The notes under the pieces are model-generated. The model was not told the origin of the DNA. It ran no database searches and saw nothing but the letters and a program-made list of their open reading frames with translations. A stretch of 64,000 nucleotides of DNA from JACJXF01 sp038316435 (GTDB lineage Bacteria; Bacteroidota; Bacteroidia; Bacteroidales; GCA-2748055), in NCBI GenBank assembly GCA_038316435.1, contig JBBQAQ010000001.1, positions 176,548 through 240,547 on the forward strand. The letters run 5' to 3'. Shown piece by piece: positions 52,830 to 62,602 of the stretch; position 1 is the stretch's first letter, and each line of letters starts with the position of its first letter. The translations under genes were made by a program, and so were the position numbers.

Positions 52830-53714
52830 ATGCCTGAAAAAAAAATCACAGGAACAGGGGTCGCCATAGTTACGCCTTTCAGAAAAGATGGTAGTGTAGA
52901 CTTTAAATCCCTTGAAAAATTAGTTAACTTCCTTATCAACAATGGAGTTGATTATCTTGTGGTACTAGGAACTACTGGTGAAACACCTGTATTGACAAAA
53001 GATGAAAAGCAAGCAATTGTAAATCAGGTCATTGAAATTAATAATAAGCGTGTTCCTATTGTTCAGGGTTTAGGTGGGAACAATACTATGGAACTTGTAA
53101 ATCAGTTGCAAAACAGCAGTTTCGAAGGTGTGGACGCGCTGCTAAGTGTTACACCATACTATAACAAACCTGGTCAGGAAGGACTTTATCAACATTTCAA
53201 AGCAATAGCACAGCATAGCCATTTACCTATAATTTTGTATAACGTTCCTGGAAGAACCGGTATAAATTTGACCGCAGAAACAACACTCAGGCTTGCAAAA
53301 GACTTTGGAAAACAAATTATTGGCACTAAAGAAGCAAGTGCTAATATGGCTCAGGTCATGGATATTCTGAAAGACAAACCTGCCGGATTCAAACTAATTT
53401 CTGGTGATGATGCGCTAGCATTCCCTTTGATTTGCATGGGAGGTTCTGGAGTAATTTCAGTAGTGGCAAATGCTTTTCCAAAAGAGTTTTCTACCATGGT
53501 GAGGCATATATTGAATGGGGAAATAGTTGATGCCCGAAAAATTCATTTCAAAATGCTACCCGTTATCGATTTGGTTTTTGCCGAAGGCAGCCCCACAGGA
53601 ATAAAGGCATTCCTTGATGTACTCGAAATAGTACCGAATTACCTGAGATTGCCATTAGTTACTGCAAGTAAAGAATTGTATAAAAAGATCGAACTTACAG
53701 TTAAGAATTTCTGA
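52830..53714 (+). CDS. dapA: 4-hydroxy-tetrahydrodipicolinate synthase DapA
   Basis: A 294-residue TIM-barrel aldolase condensing pyruvate with aspartate semialdehyde for lysine and diaminopimelate. The Schiff-base Lys is Lys167 in IIGTKEAS; Tyr137 lies in ILYNVPGRTG; TTGETPVL at 48-55 binds substrate. All residues expected of an active DapA are present. It is downstream of the DUF6913-like gene and convergent with secA. Confidence 0.96.
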   Translation: MPEKKITGTGVAIVTPFRKDGSVDFKSLEKLVNFLINNGVDYLVVLGTTGETPVLTKDEKQAIVNQVIEINNKRVPIVQGLGGNNTMELVNQLQNSSFEGVDALLSVTPYYNKPGQEGLYQHFKAIAQHSHLPIILYNVPGRTGINLTAETTLRLAKDFGKQIIGTKEASANMAQVMDILKDKPAGFKLISGDDALAFPLICMGGSGVISVVANAFPKEFSTMVRHILNGEIVDARKIHFKMLPVIDLVFAEGSPTGIKAFLDVLEIVPNYLRLPLVTASKELYKKIELTVKNF

Positions 53715-53742
53715 ATCTAACGATTAGTCCTAATACCTGATA

Positions 53743-56700
53743 TCAGACAACTCCAACTCCATGGCAGTTTTTATATTTTTTCCCGCTACCACATGGACAT
53801 GGATCATTTCTGCCTACTTTTTTATCAACTCTTACAGGTTGTACCTGTTTTTTATCAGGGGATGAACCGCTGGGGTCGCTAAAATTAGGTGCTTCAGACT
53901 TATTAGTTTCGAATTTACTAAGATCAAGTTTTTTCGGTGCCTGTGCTTTTTGAACTGCTTCAGGTTCGTTAGAAGGAATATGAGCTTTCATAAGTGTTGA
54001 AACTACTGAACGATTGACAACATCGATCATTGTTCTGAACAATTCAAACGATTCAAATTTGTAAATTAATAATGGATCTTTTTGCTCATAGCTGGCGTTT
54101 TGGACAGACTGTTTAAGGTCATCTAACTCACGAAGGTGCTCTTTCCAGGCATCATCAATACTTGCAAGAATTACTGTTTTCTCAAAAGAACGAACTAATT
54201 CACGGGCTTCGGTTTTATAGGCTTTGGACAGATTAGTAATAATTCTGAAAAGCTTCTGTCCATCAGACATTGGTACCACAATATTCTCATAAACAGCCGA
54301 TTGCTTTTCATAAACATCTTTTATTACAGGATAAGCCTGTCTGGCGATAACATCCTCTTTACGTTTATAAGTTTCGCGAACAAGTTTATAAATAACATCT
54401 GACTTTTCTTCAGCAGGAACTTTACTAAACTGCTCTGCATTAAAAGGAGATTCAACAGAAAGTGAGCGAATCAATTCGTATCTAAATTCTTCAAAATCAG
54501 ACTGACTCGGATATGTATTGACAAGGTTACTAACAATGTCATCCATCATATTTGAAATATCTACACTGATGCGTTCCCCGAAAAGTGCATGTCTGCGACG
54601 TTTATAGATCACTTCGCGTTGAGAGTTCATAACATCATCATACTCAAGTAGTCGCTTACGAATACCGAAGTTGTTTTCTTCTACTTTTTTCTGAGCTCTT
54701 TCAATTGATTTTGAAATCATGGAATGCTGAATCACTTCTCCCTCTTTAAGTCCAAGACGGTCCATAATACTTGAGATTCTTTCTGAGCCAAAGAGTCGCA
54801 TTAGTTCATCCTCAAGTGACACAAAGAATTGCGAAGATCCGGGATCACCCTGACGGCCTGAACGACCGCGCAGCTGCCTGTCAACCCTTCGTGATTCATG
54901 CCTTTCAGTACCAATAATTGCTAAACCACCAGCATCAATAACCTCTTTAGAAAGTTTAATGTCGGTACCCCTACCTGCCATATTCGTAGCGATAGTAACA
55001 ACTCCTTTTCTTCCTGCTTCGGCAACGATATCAGCCTCACGTTGATGCAGTTTTGCATTCAAGACATTGTGAGGAATCTGTTTCATTTTAAGCATTCTGC
55101 TCAGGAGCTCCGAAATTTCAACTGAGGTAGTACCAACCAACACAGGTCGGCCTAAATTAACAAGGCTTACAATTTCATCAATGACTGCATTATATTTTTC
55201 CCTTTTTGTTTTGTATACCAAATCTTCATGATCCTTTCTAACAACTGGCCGGTTAGTAGGAATTACAACTACATCCAGTTTATAAATATCCCAAAGTTCA
55301 CCTGCTTCAGTTTCAGCCGTACCGGTCATACCGGATAGCTTATGATACATCCTGAAATAATTCTGCAATGTAATAGTTGCCCAGGTTTGAGTAGCAGCTT
55401 CCACCTTAACATTTTCTTTCGCTTCAATTGCCTGATGAAGGCCATCGGAATATCTTCGGCCTTCCATGACTCGGCCTGTTTGCTCATCAACAATTTTTAC
55501 TTTATTGTCGATTACCACATATTCAATATCCAATTCAAACAAAGCATACGCCTTGAGTAACTGGTTTACAGTATGCACCCGTTCCGATTTTACAGCATAA
55601 TCCTGCAAGAGTTTATCTTTAACAAGTAATTTCTCATTATCATTTATGCTGGATTTTTCAATTTCCGAGAGTTCTGTGCCAATATCGGGGAGGATAAAAA
55701 ATGTAGAATCATCAGATGGGCTTAGCATGTCAATGCCCTTATCAGAAAGTTCAATGGCATTTTGTTTCTCATCAATAACAAAAAACAGTTCCTCAGTAAC
55801 TTTGGGCATGTTTTTGTTATTTTCCGCCATATAGAAATTTTCAGTTTTATGAAGGAGGGTGCGGTTTCCTTCCTCACTAAGAAGTTTTATTAGAGCTTTA
55901 TTTTTTGGCAAGCCTTTGAAGGACTGGAGAAGCATTAATCCGGCTTTTTCACTGTTACCTTCGGCCAGGTATTTTTTTGCATCAGCTAGAAACTGATTTA
56001 CAAGTTTCTTTTGCGCATTTACAATCATTTCTACCCGAGGTTTCAGAGAAAGAAACTCCTGATTCTCTCCTTTAGGAACCGGGCCGGAAATGATTAAAGG
56101 GGTTCTTGCATCATCAATAAGTACTGAATCGACCTCATCAACAATGGCATAATTATGTTTTCTTTGAACGAGGTCGTTGGGATTAAGAGCCATATTATCC
56201 CTGAGATAATCGAAACCAAATTCGTTGTTCGTTCCGAATGTAATATCTGACAAATATGCTTTTCTTCTTTCATCGGAGTTTGGCTGATGCTTATCGATGC
56301 AGTCAACACTCAGTCCATGAAACTGATATATTGGGCCCATCCATTCTGAATCCCTCTTTGACAAATAATCATTTACAGTTACCAGGTGGACACCTTTTCC
56401 TGTAAGAGCATTTAAGAATACAGGTAAAGTTGCTACCAGGGTTTTTCCTTCACCGGTTCCCATTTCAGCAATTCTCCCCGAATGCAATGCAACTCCCCCG
56501 ATAAGCTGAACATCGTAATGCACCATGTTCCATGTGATTTCATTTCCTCCTGCAATCCAATGATTATGCCACAATGCTTTTTCACCATTAATAACGATAT
56601 GATTCCTGTCTGCAGAAAGATCTCTGTCATTATCATTTGCAGTAACCTCAATAACAGCATTTTCAGTAAACCTCCTTGCAGTATCTTTTACAATTGCGAA

Positions 56701-57039
56701 GACTTCTGGCAACACCTCATTTAACACCACTTCGTATCTTGATTCTATCTCTTTGCCCAGTTTATCAATACGATCGTACATTCTCTCCTTTTCTTCCACG
56801 CCAAGTTCCGCAACTTCGACTTTTTCCTTCAGCTCCAGAATTTCATTTTCTTCATTCTGAACAAAATCCCTGACTTTTTTCTTTATTACAGAAGCCCTGT
56901 CTCTAAGTTCATCATGGGATAAAGCCTTGATAGAAGGATATATTTCAAGTACATTAGCAACCATTGGATTGATCTCTTTCAGGTCACGGTCAGATTTATT
57001 TCCCAGAAAGCCTGAAAGTATAGAATTTAAAAAGCCCAT
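53743..57039 (-). CDS. secA: Preprotein translocase ATPase SecA
   Basis: A 1,098-residue motor of the Sec pathway. Walker A MGTGEGKTLVATLP and Walker B DEVDSVLIDDARTPLIIS are intact, as are ATNMAGRGTDIKLS and the ERHESRRVDRQLRGRSGRQGDPG motif VI. The length exceeds that of E. coli SecA (901) mainly by Bacteroidota insertions (about 330-460) and a longer C-terminal region. It ends in the zinc-binding tail RNDPCPCGSGKKYKNCHG for SecB or lipid contacts. A TAATTTTG box lies about 45 bases upstream. Confidence 0.97.
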   Translation of the reverse strand: MGFLNSILSGFLGNKSDRDLKEINPMVANVLEIYPSIKALSHDELRDRASVIKKKVRDFVQNEENEILELKEKVEVAELGVEEKERMYDRIDKLGKEIESRYEVVLNEVLPEVFAIVKDTARRFTENAVIEVTANDNDRDLSADRNHIVINGEKALWHNHWIAGGNEITWNMVHYDVQLIGGVALHSGRIAEMGTGEGKTLVATLPVFLNALTGKGVHLVTVNDYLSKRDSEWMGPIYQFHGLSVDCIDKHQPNSDERRKAYLSDITFGTNNEFGFDYLRDNMALNPNDLVQRKHNYAIVDEVDSVLIDDARTPLIISGPVPKGENQEFLSLKPRVEMIVNAQKKLVNQFLADAKKYLAEGNSEKAGLMLLQSFKGLPKNKALIKLLSEEGNRTLLHKTENFYMAENNKNMPKVTEELFFVIDEKQNAIELSDKGIDMLSPSDDSTFFILPDIGTELSEIEKSSINDNEKLLVKDKLLQDYAVKSERVHTVNQLLKAYALFELDIEYVVIDNKVKIVDEQTGRVMEGRRYSDGLHQAIEAKENVKVEAATQTWATITLQNYFRMYHKLSGMTGTAETEAGELWDIYKLDVVVIPTNRPVVRKDHEDLVYKTKREKYNAVIDEIVSLVNLGRPVLVGTTSVEISELLSRMLKMKQIPHNVLNAKLHQREADIVAEAGRKGVVTIATNMAGRGTDIKLSKEVIDAGGLAIIGTERHESRRVDRQLRGRSGRQGDPGSSQFFVSLEDELMRLFGSERISSIMDRLGLKEGEVIQHSMISKSIERAQKKVEENNFGIRKRLLEYDDVMNSQREVIYKRRRHALFGERISVDISNMMDDIVSNLVNTYPSQSDFEEFRYELIRSLSVESPFNAEQFSKVPAEEKSDVIYKLVRETYKRKEDVIARQAYPVIKDVYEKQSAVYENIVVPMSDGQKLFRIITNLSKAYKTEARELVRSFEKTVILASIDDAWKEHLRELDDLKQSVQNASYEQKDPLLIYKFESFELFRTMIDVVNRSVVSTLMKAHIPSNEPEAVQKAQAPKKLDLSKFETNKSEAPNFSDPSGSSPDKKQVQPVRVDKKVGRNDPCPCGSGKKYKNCHGVGVV

Positions 57040-57081
57040 TTTATATATCTGTTAGTTCTTAAATGCTGTTTTAAACAATTT

Positions 57082-57089
57082 GCAAAATT
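57082..57089 (-). promoter_or_regulatory. Bacteroidota-type -7 box for secA
   Basis: The minus strand reads TAATTTTGC, matching TAnnTTTG, about 43 bases upstream of the ATG. Confidence 0.38.
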
Positions 57090-57165
57090 AGCTATTTATA
57101 ACGAAGTTTCGTTGTGTTTAAGGCATTAAAAACATCAAAAAAAAGCGAGTGAACAAAATACAAAG

Positions 57166-57195
57166 TTTGAGGGTTTAATTATTATTGTAATTTTA
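57166..57195 (+). promoter_or_regulatory. Promoter of the C1A peptidase gene
   Basis: TTTG (57166-57169) and TAATTTTA (57188-57195) are 18 bases apart, close to the Bacteroidota -33/-7 arrangement (TTTG and TAnnTTTG) apart from a final A. The predicted start is about 25 bases before the ATG. Confidence 0.42.
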
Positions 57196-57224
57196 CAAAA
57201 TGATGTACAAACTGTATAAATAAA

Positions 57225-59867
57225 ATGGCTATGAAAAAAGTATTATTTCTGTTGTTTTTTACACTATTCATGTTTAAAATTTCGGCACAGTCAAAACCTG
57301 AAAGATCTCCTCTGGATGAGCAATTTATTGATTATGTAAACTACTCACATACAGAAGCAGGTCGGAAAAAAAGTACCTTAGAATATTCAAAGGGATATGT
57401 TCCTTCGCCAATGCATATCCATTTTAATAATGTAGATGTGCAAACTGAAAGTAAAAAAAGCATGCAGGCTCTCCCAGCACGATTTGATTTAAAAGATTCC
57501 GGATGGGTTACTCCTGTTAGAGATCAGGGTCCCGTTGGGGCATGCTGGTCATTTTCAACAATGGGCGCAATTGAATCAAGCTGGTTAAAATTGGGGTATG
57601 GCGACCAAACATTAAATCTTTCTGAACAAAATATGGCTACATGCCATGGTTTTCAAGCGGGTATAAACGACGGTGGTTCTGATTACATTGCTGCTGCCTA
57701 TCTTAGTCGCTTATCAGGTCCAAATACAGAAACAAGTGACCCATATACCCCTATTATCACTGCAACCTGTAAGAAAACCGGGCTCATTAAACCAGCATAT
57801 TCACCACAGACTATATGGTTACCAAAAGATATTAATATAATAAAGAAAGCTATTATGGATTATGGTGCTGTAACTGCTTCAATTTATGTTGGCGTTTATA
57901 CTCAGTATTACAACACTATTAATAAAACATTTTTATACAAAGGGACTGCCCCGGTAGATCACGGCGTTCTGGTTGTAGGATGGAATGACAACCTTGTGGT
58001 TACGGGGAAACTATATAAACCCGTAAATAAAGGTGCATGGATTGTGAAAAATAGCTGGGGTACCAGTTTTGGTGACAAAGGATATTTTTATGTCTCTTAT
58101 GAAGATTCGAAATTTTTATCTTCTTGCTCCTATTATCCTGAGCGTGTTGAAAAATCTGAAATTGATACTATGATAATGTACGACTGGCTTGGAGCAACGC
58201 AATCCTTTGGCTTCAGAGATGAAAATGCCAGTGCTGTTGCAAAGTTTGAAGCCACTCAGGATATGTTTATTAATAAAATCGGAACATTCGTAAATGCTTC
58301 CGGAAGTGTTATAGATGTTGAGATTTATAGCGAATTTACGGGAGATTCGATATTAAATGGATTGATTGCTTCATCTAACGACAACTTTTGTAAGTTTCCG
58401 GGCTATTACACATTTGATATTCCTGCACTTGTTCAAGGCACATATTATGTCAAGGTAAAATATTATACACCCGGATATAATTACCCAATCCCTGTTGAAG
58501 CTACCATTACTTATCAGGGAAAATCATACGCATTACCAACTCTTGAGCCTTCAGGTCGTTTTTGGATCAGCCCAGATGAGGAAAAATGGAAACCACTTGG
58601 AAGTGATATAAAGGATTATGAAGCCGACTTATCTATAAGGGTCTATGCAAACCGCAGCACTACCTTGAATCCGTTTTTTACTTCAAATAAGGATATTGCT
58701 TGTGTTGGTGGAGATATAACTTTTCAGGATGCTTCGAATGGTACTGTAAATTCTTATGCATGGAATTTCGGAGCCGGAGCAAGTCCCGCAACAGCTAACA
58801 CAGCTGGCCCTCATACAGTTAGTTATTCAAGTTCAGGGCTTAAAGATATTTCTCTAACTATCAGTGGTCCTTCTGGCACTAAAACCTTGATGAAAAAATC
58901 ATATATAGAGGCTGTGACCGAACTAGAAATTTTCCTCCCCTATTCTAAAAAACTTTTAGTTAACGGGAAATCATTACCTATCACTGCATATGGTGCAGAC
59001 AGCTATTTCTGGTCTCCATCAACCGGACTAAATACTACTACGGGTTCCATAGTTATCGCATCTCCAACTGATACAACAACTTATACTGTTACCGGAACAA
59101 TGGGTACCTGTACGGGTCAAGCCAGTATAACTTTGAATGTTGTTGAAAACCCTCCCAATGATGATGTTTGTGATGCAATAGAAATTTTTCATTCAGGTAA
59201 AATCTTTAATAATATCTATGCAACTGTTGAAGATGGAGAACCGGCACCACCTGAAGGAGATTGCAATACGCCACTTGAATGGTGTGTTGAAGGAGGCTTG
59301 CAAAACAGTGTCTGGTTCTGGTTTACTGCTCCTACGGGCGGAAAAGTATCTCTTACTACAAAAGGCATGGATACTCAAATCGCCTTATATAAAGCTGAAA
59401 ACTGCGACAGTATTCTTCTTGGAGGGTATGAATTGATAGCTGCAAACGATGATTATTTCGATGAAGCCAATTTCTTTGCTGCAGCGTTAGATACCGTCAG
59501 CGTAATCCCTGGTGAAAAATACTTTGTTCAGGTTGATGGATCAGCCGGTGGAGACGAAGGCGAATTCTGGCTGATCTACTGGGAATCACCGGTTTCTGTT
59601 AAAGATATTACTTTACCGTCTGAACTTAAAGTTTATCCAAATCCAAGTAAAGGCATATTCAATTATGAATATTTTTCACTTAAGAATGAAGACCTGAAAA
59701 TAAGTCTTATAAATTCACAAGGACAAGAAGTTTATTCAGAAAAGATAAGGCATACAGGAACGCTTTTGAAAAAGGAACTAAATCCAGGAAGAATCAGTCC
59801 AGGAATGTACATTTTTGAAATGACTTCGGGTAGTGGCGTAATTCGAAAGAATCTGGTGATTCAATAA
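57225..59867 (+). CDS. Secreted papain-like (C1A) peptidase with PKD and T9SS domains
   Basis: An 880-residue exoprotease. A signal peptide (to about 21) and a short pro-segment lead to the C1A domain (about 82-310): Gln101 and Cys107 in DQGPVGACWSF, His246 in VDHGVLVVGW, Asn276 in WIVKNSWG. A beta-rich region follows, with a PKD-like module (about 485-560, ACVGGDITFQDASNGTVNSYAWNFG) and further Ig-like domains. A type A T9SS sorting domain closes it (LKVYPNPSKGIFNYEYFS). Starts ATG 57225 or 57231 are both possible. It should be exported and anchored or released by the type IX system. Confidence 0.93.
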   Translation: MAMKKVLFLLFFTLFMFKISAQSKPERSPLDEQFIDYVNYSHTEAGRKKSTLEYSKGYVPSPMHIHFNNVDVQTESKKSMQALPARFDLKDSGWVTPVRDQGPVGACWSFSTMGAIESSWLKLGYGDQTLNLSEQNMATCHGFQAGINDGGSDYIAAAYLSRLSGPNTETSDPYTPIITATCKKTGLIKPAYSPQTIWLPKDINIIKKAIMDYGAVTASIYVGVYTQYYNTINKTFLYKGTAPVDHGVLVVGWNDNLVVTGKLYKPVNKGAWIVKNSWGTSFGDKGYFYVSYEDSKFLSSCSYYPERVEKSEIDTMIMYDWLGATQSFGFRDENASAVAKFEATQDMFINKIGTFVNASGSVIDVEIYSEFTGDSILNGLIASSNDNFCKFPGYYTFDIPALVQGTYYVKVKYYTPGYNYPIPVEATITYQGKSYALPTLEPSGRFWISPDEEKWKPLGSDIKDYEADLSIRVYANRSTTLNPFFTSNKDIACVGGDITFQDASNGTVNSYAWNFGAGASPATANTAGPHTVSYSSSGLKDISLTISGPSGTKTLMKKSYIEAVTELEIFLPYSKKLLVNGKSLPITAYGADSYFWSPSTGLNTTTGSIVIASPTDTTTYTVTGTMGTCTGQASITLNVVENPPNDDVCDAIEIFHSGKIFNNIYATVEDGEPAPPEGDCNTPLEWCVEGGLQNSVWFWFTAPTGGKVSLTTKGMDTQIALYKAENCDSILLGGYELIAANDDYFDEANFFAAALDTVSVIPGEKYFVQVDGSAGGDEGEFWLIYWESPVSVKDITLPSELKVYPNPSKGIFNYEYFSLKNEDLKISLINSQGQEVYSEKIRHTGTLLKKELNPGRISPGMYIFEMTSGSGVIRKNLVIQ

Positions 59868-59892
59868 AATCTGATCAATTGATTTTTTATAA

Positions 59893-59929
59893 AAAATGCT
59901 TGGAGCACATAATTGGCTCCAGGCATTTT
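59893..59929. terminator. Bidirectional terminator
   Basis: AAAATGCTTGGAGC (59893-59906) pairs with GCTCCAGGCATTTT (59916-59929), with one G-U pair and a 9-base loop. The flanking A and T runs let it act in both directions. It lies between the convergent C1A peptidase and ferritin genes. Confidence 0.8.
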
Positions 59930-59949
59930 ATTTTAGCGATATTAAAAAC

Positions 59950-60459
59950 TTATACAGCAGGTGATGCAGATGGAGGTGTTCTTAGGCTCATAATATCCCT
60001 ATCGAATAAGTACAAATTTGACTCACCTACAAGTTTTAGTTTATCAAGTATTGTTTTCACATTAGATTCTTCTTCAATTTGCTCATTTACAAACCATTGA
60101 ATCCAGTTATAGCTCGAAAAATCTTTTTCTTTCATGGTGAGTGCAACTATCTCGTTGATTGAATCTGTAATAAAGTATTCATGCTTAAGAACCTCTTCAA
60201 AAAGACCCTTAGCTGTTTTACTTTTAAAAACAGGTTTTTCAAATGCGGGAATGATTGCTTTTCCACCTCTTTCATTTATATAAGCAATAAATTTCTTCAA
60301 ATGCAACCTTTCTTCTTCAGACTGAGCGTATAGCCAATCAGCGATTCCTTTAAGGCCTTCGTTTTCAGCCCACGAAGCCATTGCTAAATAAAGATTGGAA
60401 GAATACCCTTCTTTTTCAATCTGCTTATTTAGAACATCCAAAATCTTTTGAGATAACAT
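59950..60459 (-). CDS. ftnA: Bacterial ferritin (FtnA)
   Basis: A 169-residue four-helix iron-storage protein. Ferroxidase ligands occur at the same positions as in E. coli FtnA: Glu17, Glu50, His53, Glu94, Gln127 and Glu130. The haem-binding Met of bacterioferritin is not indicated. The C-terminus ends in a short Pro/Ser-rich tail (TPPSASPAV). It is 61 bp behind icd on the same strand and convergent with the C1A peptidase. Confidence 0.96.
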   Translation of the reverse strand: MLSQKILDVLNKQIEKEGYSSNLYLAMASWAENEGLKGIADWLYAQSEEERLHLKKFIAYINERGGKAIIPAFEKPVFKSKTAKGLFEEVLKHEYFITDSINEIVALTMKEKDFSSYNWIQWFVNEQIEEESNVKTILDKLKLVGESNLYLFDRDIMSLRTPPSASPAV

Positions 60460-60520
60460 CTTTTAAATATTTGGTTAATTAATAAGGATCAAATCTTAGA
60501 ACATCAAAAATGCTAAACTC

Positions 60521-61786
60521 CTATAAGTTTTTAATTATTTCAGTTCCAAACTCAGAACACTTCAGCTCTTTTGCGCCATCCATAAGACGTGCAAAGTCGT
60601 ATGTAACTTTTTTAGAGCTAATAGTTTTCTGAATTCCTGCAACAATAAGATCAGCAGCTTCTTTCCATCCCATGTAGTCAAACATCATAACACCGGAGAG
60701 AATTACTGATCCCGGATTTACTTTATCCAAATCTGCATATTTTGGTGCTGTACCGTGTGTAGCTTCAAAAATTGCATGTCCGCTTTCATAATTAATATTG
60801 GCACCAGGGGCAATTCCTATTCCACCAACAATAGCAGCTAATGCATCACTAATATAATCGCCATTTAGGTTTAAGGTAGCAATTACTGAATATTCGGCAG
60901 GTCGGGTTAGTATTTGTTGAAGGAATGCATCTGCAATAACATCTTTAATAATAATTTTACCATTTTTAACGGCTGACTTCATTGCTTCCTCAGCTTTTTC
61001 CTTTCCGTCTTTTGCGGCTATTCTATCATATTGCATCCATGAGAAGGTGTAATCGCCAAACTCATTTTCTGCCAGTTCATATCCCCATTGCTTAAACTGG
61101 CCTTCAGTAAATTTCATAATGTTTCCTTTATGAACAAGGGTTACTGATGGCTTCTTTTCACGAATGGCAAACTGAATTGCTGCTCTGACAAGACGTGTAG
61201 TACCTTCTTTTGACACAGGTTTTATTCCAATTGAGGAAGTTTCAGGGAAACGAATGTTTTTCACCTTCATTTCCTCAAGTAAAAACTTAATAATTTTTGA
61301 AACTTCAGGAGTACCAGCCATCCATTCGATGCCGGCATAAATATCTTCAGTATTTTCTCTAAAAATAACCATATCAGTTGTAGACGGGTCTTTCACAGGA
61401 GACGGCACACCTTCATACCAACGAACCGGACGCTGGCAAACATACAAATCAAGAATTTGTCTGAGGGCTACATTGAGTGAACGAATTCCACCTCCAACCG
61501 GAGTAGTAAGTGGCCCTTTAATCGCAACCATGTATTCATGAATCGCATCAAGGGTTTCTTCAGGTAGCCATTTGCCTGTTAATTTAAATGCTTTTTCCCC
61601 TGCATAAACCTCTTTCCAGATAATTTTACGTTTTCCTCCATAAGCCTTTTCGACAGCTGCATCGAGAACTCTGACAGAAGCTGCCCAAATATCCGGCCCT
61701 GTGCCATCTCCCTCGATAAAAGGAATAATTGGTTGATCAGGAATACTTATTTTTCCATTCTGGATTGAAATTTTTTGTCCGTCCAT
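60521..61786 (-). CDS. icd: Isocitrate dehydrogenase (NADP-type)
   Basis: A 421-residue enzyme of the TCA cycle. Motifs: IPFIEGDGTGPDIW near the N-terminus, the substrate loop GGGIRSLNVALRQILDLYVCQRPVRWYEG, HKGNIMKFTEGQFK, ADAFLQQIL with metal-binding Asp residues, and the cofactor region GIAPGANINYESGHAIFEATHGTAPKYA. The C-terminal LSGVMMFDYMGWKEAADLI is also typical. A TATATTTG box lies 63-70 bases upstream of the ATG. Confidence 0.96.
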   Translation of the reverse strand: MDGQKISIQNGKISIPDQPIIPFIEGDGTGPDIWAASVRVLDAAVEKAYGGKRKIIWKEVYAGEKAFKLTGKWLPEETLDAIHEYMVAIKGPLTTPVGGGIRSLNVALRQILDLYVCQRPVRWYEGVPSPVKDPSTTDMVIFRENTEDIYAGIEWMAGTPEVSKIIKFLLEEMKVKNIRFPETSSIGIKPVSKEGTTRLVRAAIQFAIREKKPSVTLVHKGNIMKFTEGQFKQWGYELAENEFGDYTFSWMQYDRIAAKDGKEKAEEAMKSAVKNGKIIIKDVIADAFLQQILTRPAEYSVIATLNLNGDYISDALAAIVGGIGIAPGANINYESGHAIFEATHGTAPKYADLDKVNPGSVILSGVMMFDYMGWKEAADLIVAGIQKTISSKKVTYDFARLMDGAKELKCSEFGTEIIKNL

Positions 61787-61848
61787 AGCTCTTTTTCTTT
61801 TAAAATAAGTGAGATTCTGTTATTATTTCCATTTAAGTATGAAAGGTG

Positions 61849-61856
61849 CAAATATA
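61849..61856 (-). promoter_or_regulatory. Bacteroidota-type -7 box for icd
   Basis: The minus strand reads TATATTTGC, matching TAnnTTTG, giving a leader of about 55 bases. No good -33 box was seen. Confidence 0.4.
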
Positions 61857-61895
61857 TACATAAATGGAATTATGTAACTGTATAGGTGTATTTTG

Positions 61896-62602
61896 TTATT
61901 CCAGTTCAAGATTAAATTGTTGTTTTAGCCGAGCAACTGCGGGATTTTTATTAATAAGGTATTGTAATTTTTCTTCAGTTGTGTACATTTTCCTTTTTCC
62001 GTCATCAACGGGTTCATCGAGTTTAAAGTAAACTTTAATTGAATCATTGAATAGCTCTTTTCTAAGAAAAGATTGCAGATGAGATTTAAAGTTTGAGCTA
62101 AAATCATCCTGAAGAGTTGAGTTTTCGAGATATACTTCAACCTGGTATTCCGGTTTAAGGATTGGTTCCCTGCTGCGAAGTGCGATGGCCATTCTTGGAC
62201 GTTCTGACTGAATACTTTTGGCAAATTCAGCCCATTTTTCCTCAAGCTTACCCTGACCAAATTCTTGCTCAAGTCCTTGAGTGCTTTCTTCTTCTGTTAA
62301 AGGTTCAGCATCCTGCTCAGTAAGTTTAACTGGTACTTCAACTGCTTCAGGTTTTCCTGATAAAGCATCACGTATGGAAATATTATGACGGGGAATAATA
62401 TTTTTCTGGGCATGACGGATATTTTCCTCTTTTGGGGCAGCTTCGGGGATAATTATATGAACCATGGCTTCAGTTCTTGCTTCGGCCTTGGTTTCTGGTA
62501 AATGCTTCTCTGCAAGAATTGGATTCTGTTGACTAACTGCGCCCGGTTTAGAATTTAGTACAATATTTATGACATTTGAATTGTCCTCAGACTTCAGGGC
62601 TT
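61896..62602 (-). CDS. dnaX: DnaX C-terminal part (tau-specific), reached by -1 slippage
   Basis: This is the -1 frame continuation of dnaX, read from the A9 run: ALKSEDNSNVINIVLNSKPGAVSQQ...TEAMVHIIIPEAAPKEENIRH, then a C-terminal domain ending KKNPAVARLKQQFNLELE-like (INKNPAVARLKQQFNLELE). An internal ATG at 62465 would give a 189-residue product, but the frame is open well upstream to the slip site and continues domain III's usual linker. The distal segment (about 61896-62230) resembles the alpha-subunit-binding end of Bacteroidota DnaX. Joined product is about 600 residues, a normal tau length. Confidence 0.85.

Noticed and set aside
62465..62602. dnaX as a pseudogene with two fragments
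   Set aside because: The break falls exactly at an A9 slippery run and both parts are intact and contiguous, so recoding is the better explanation.
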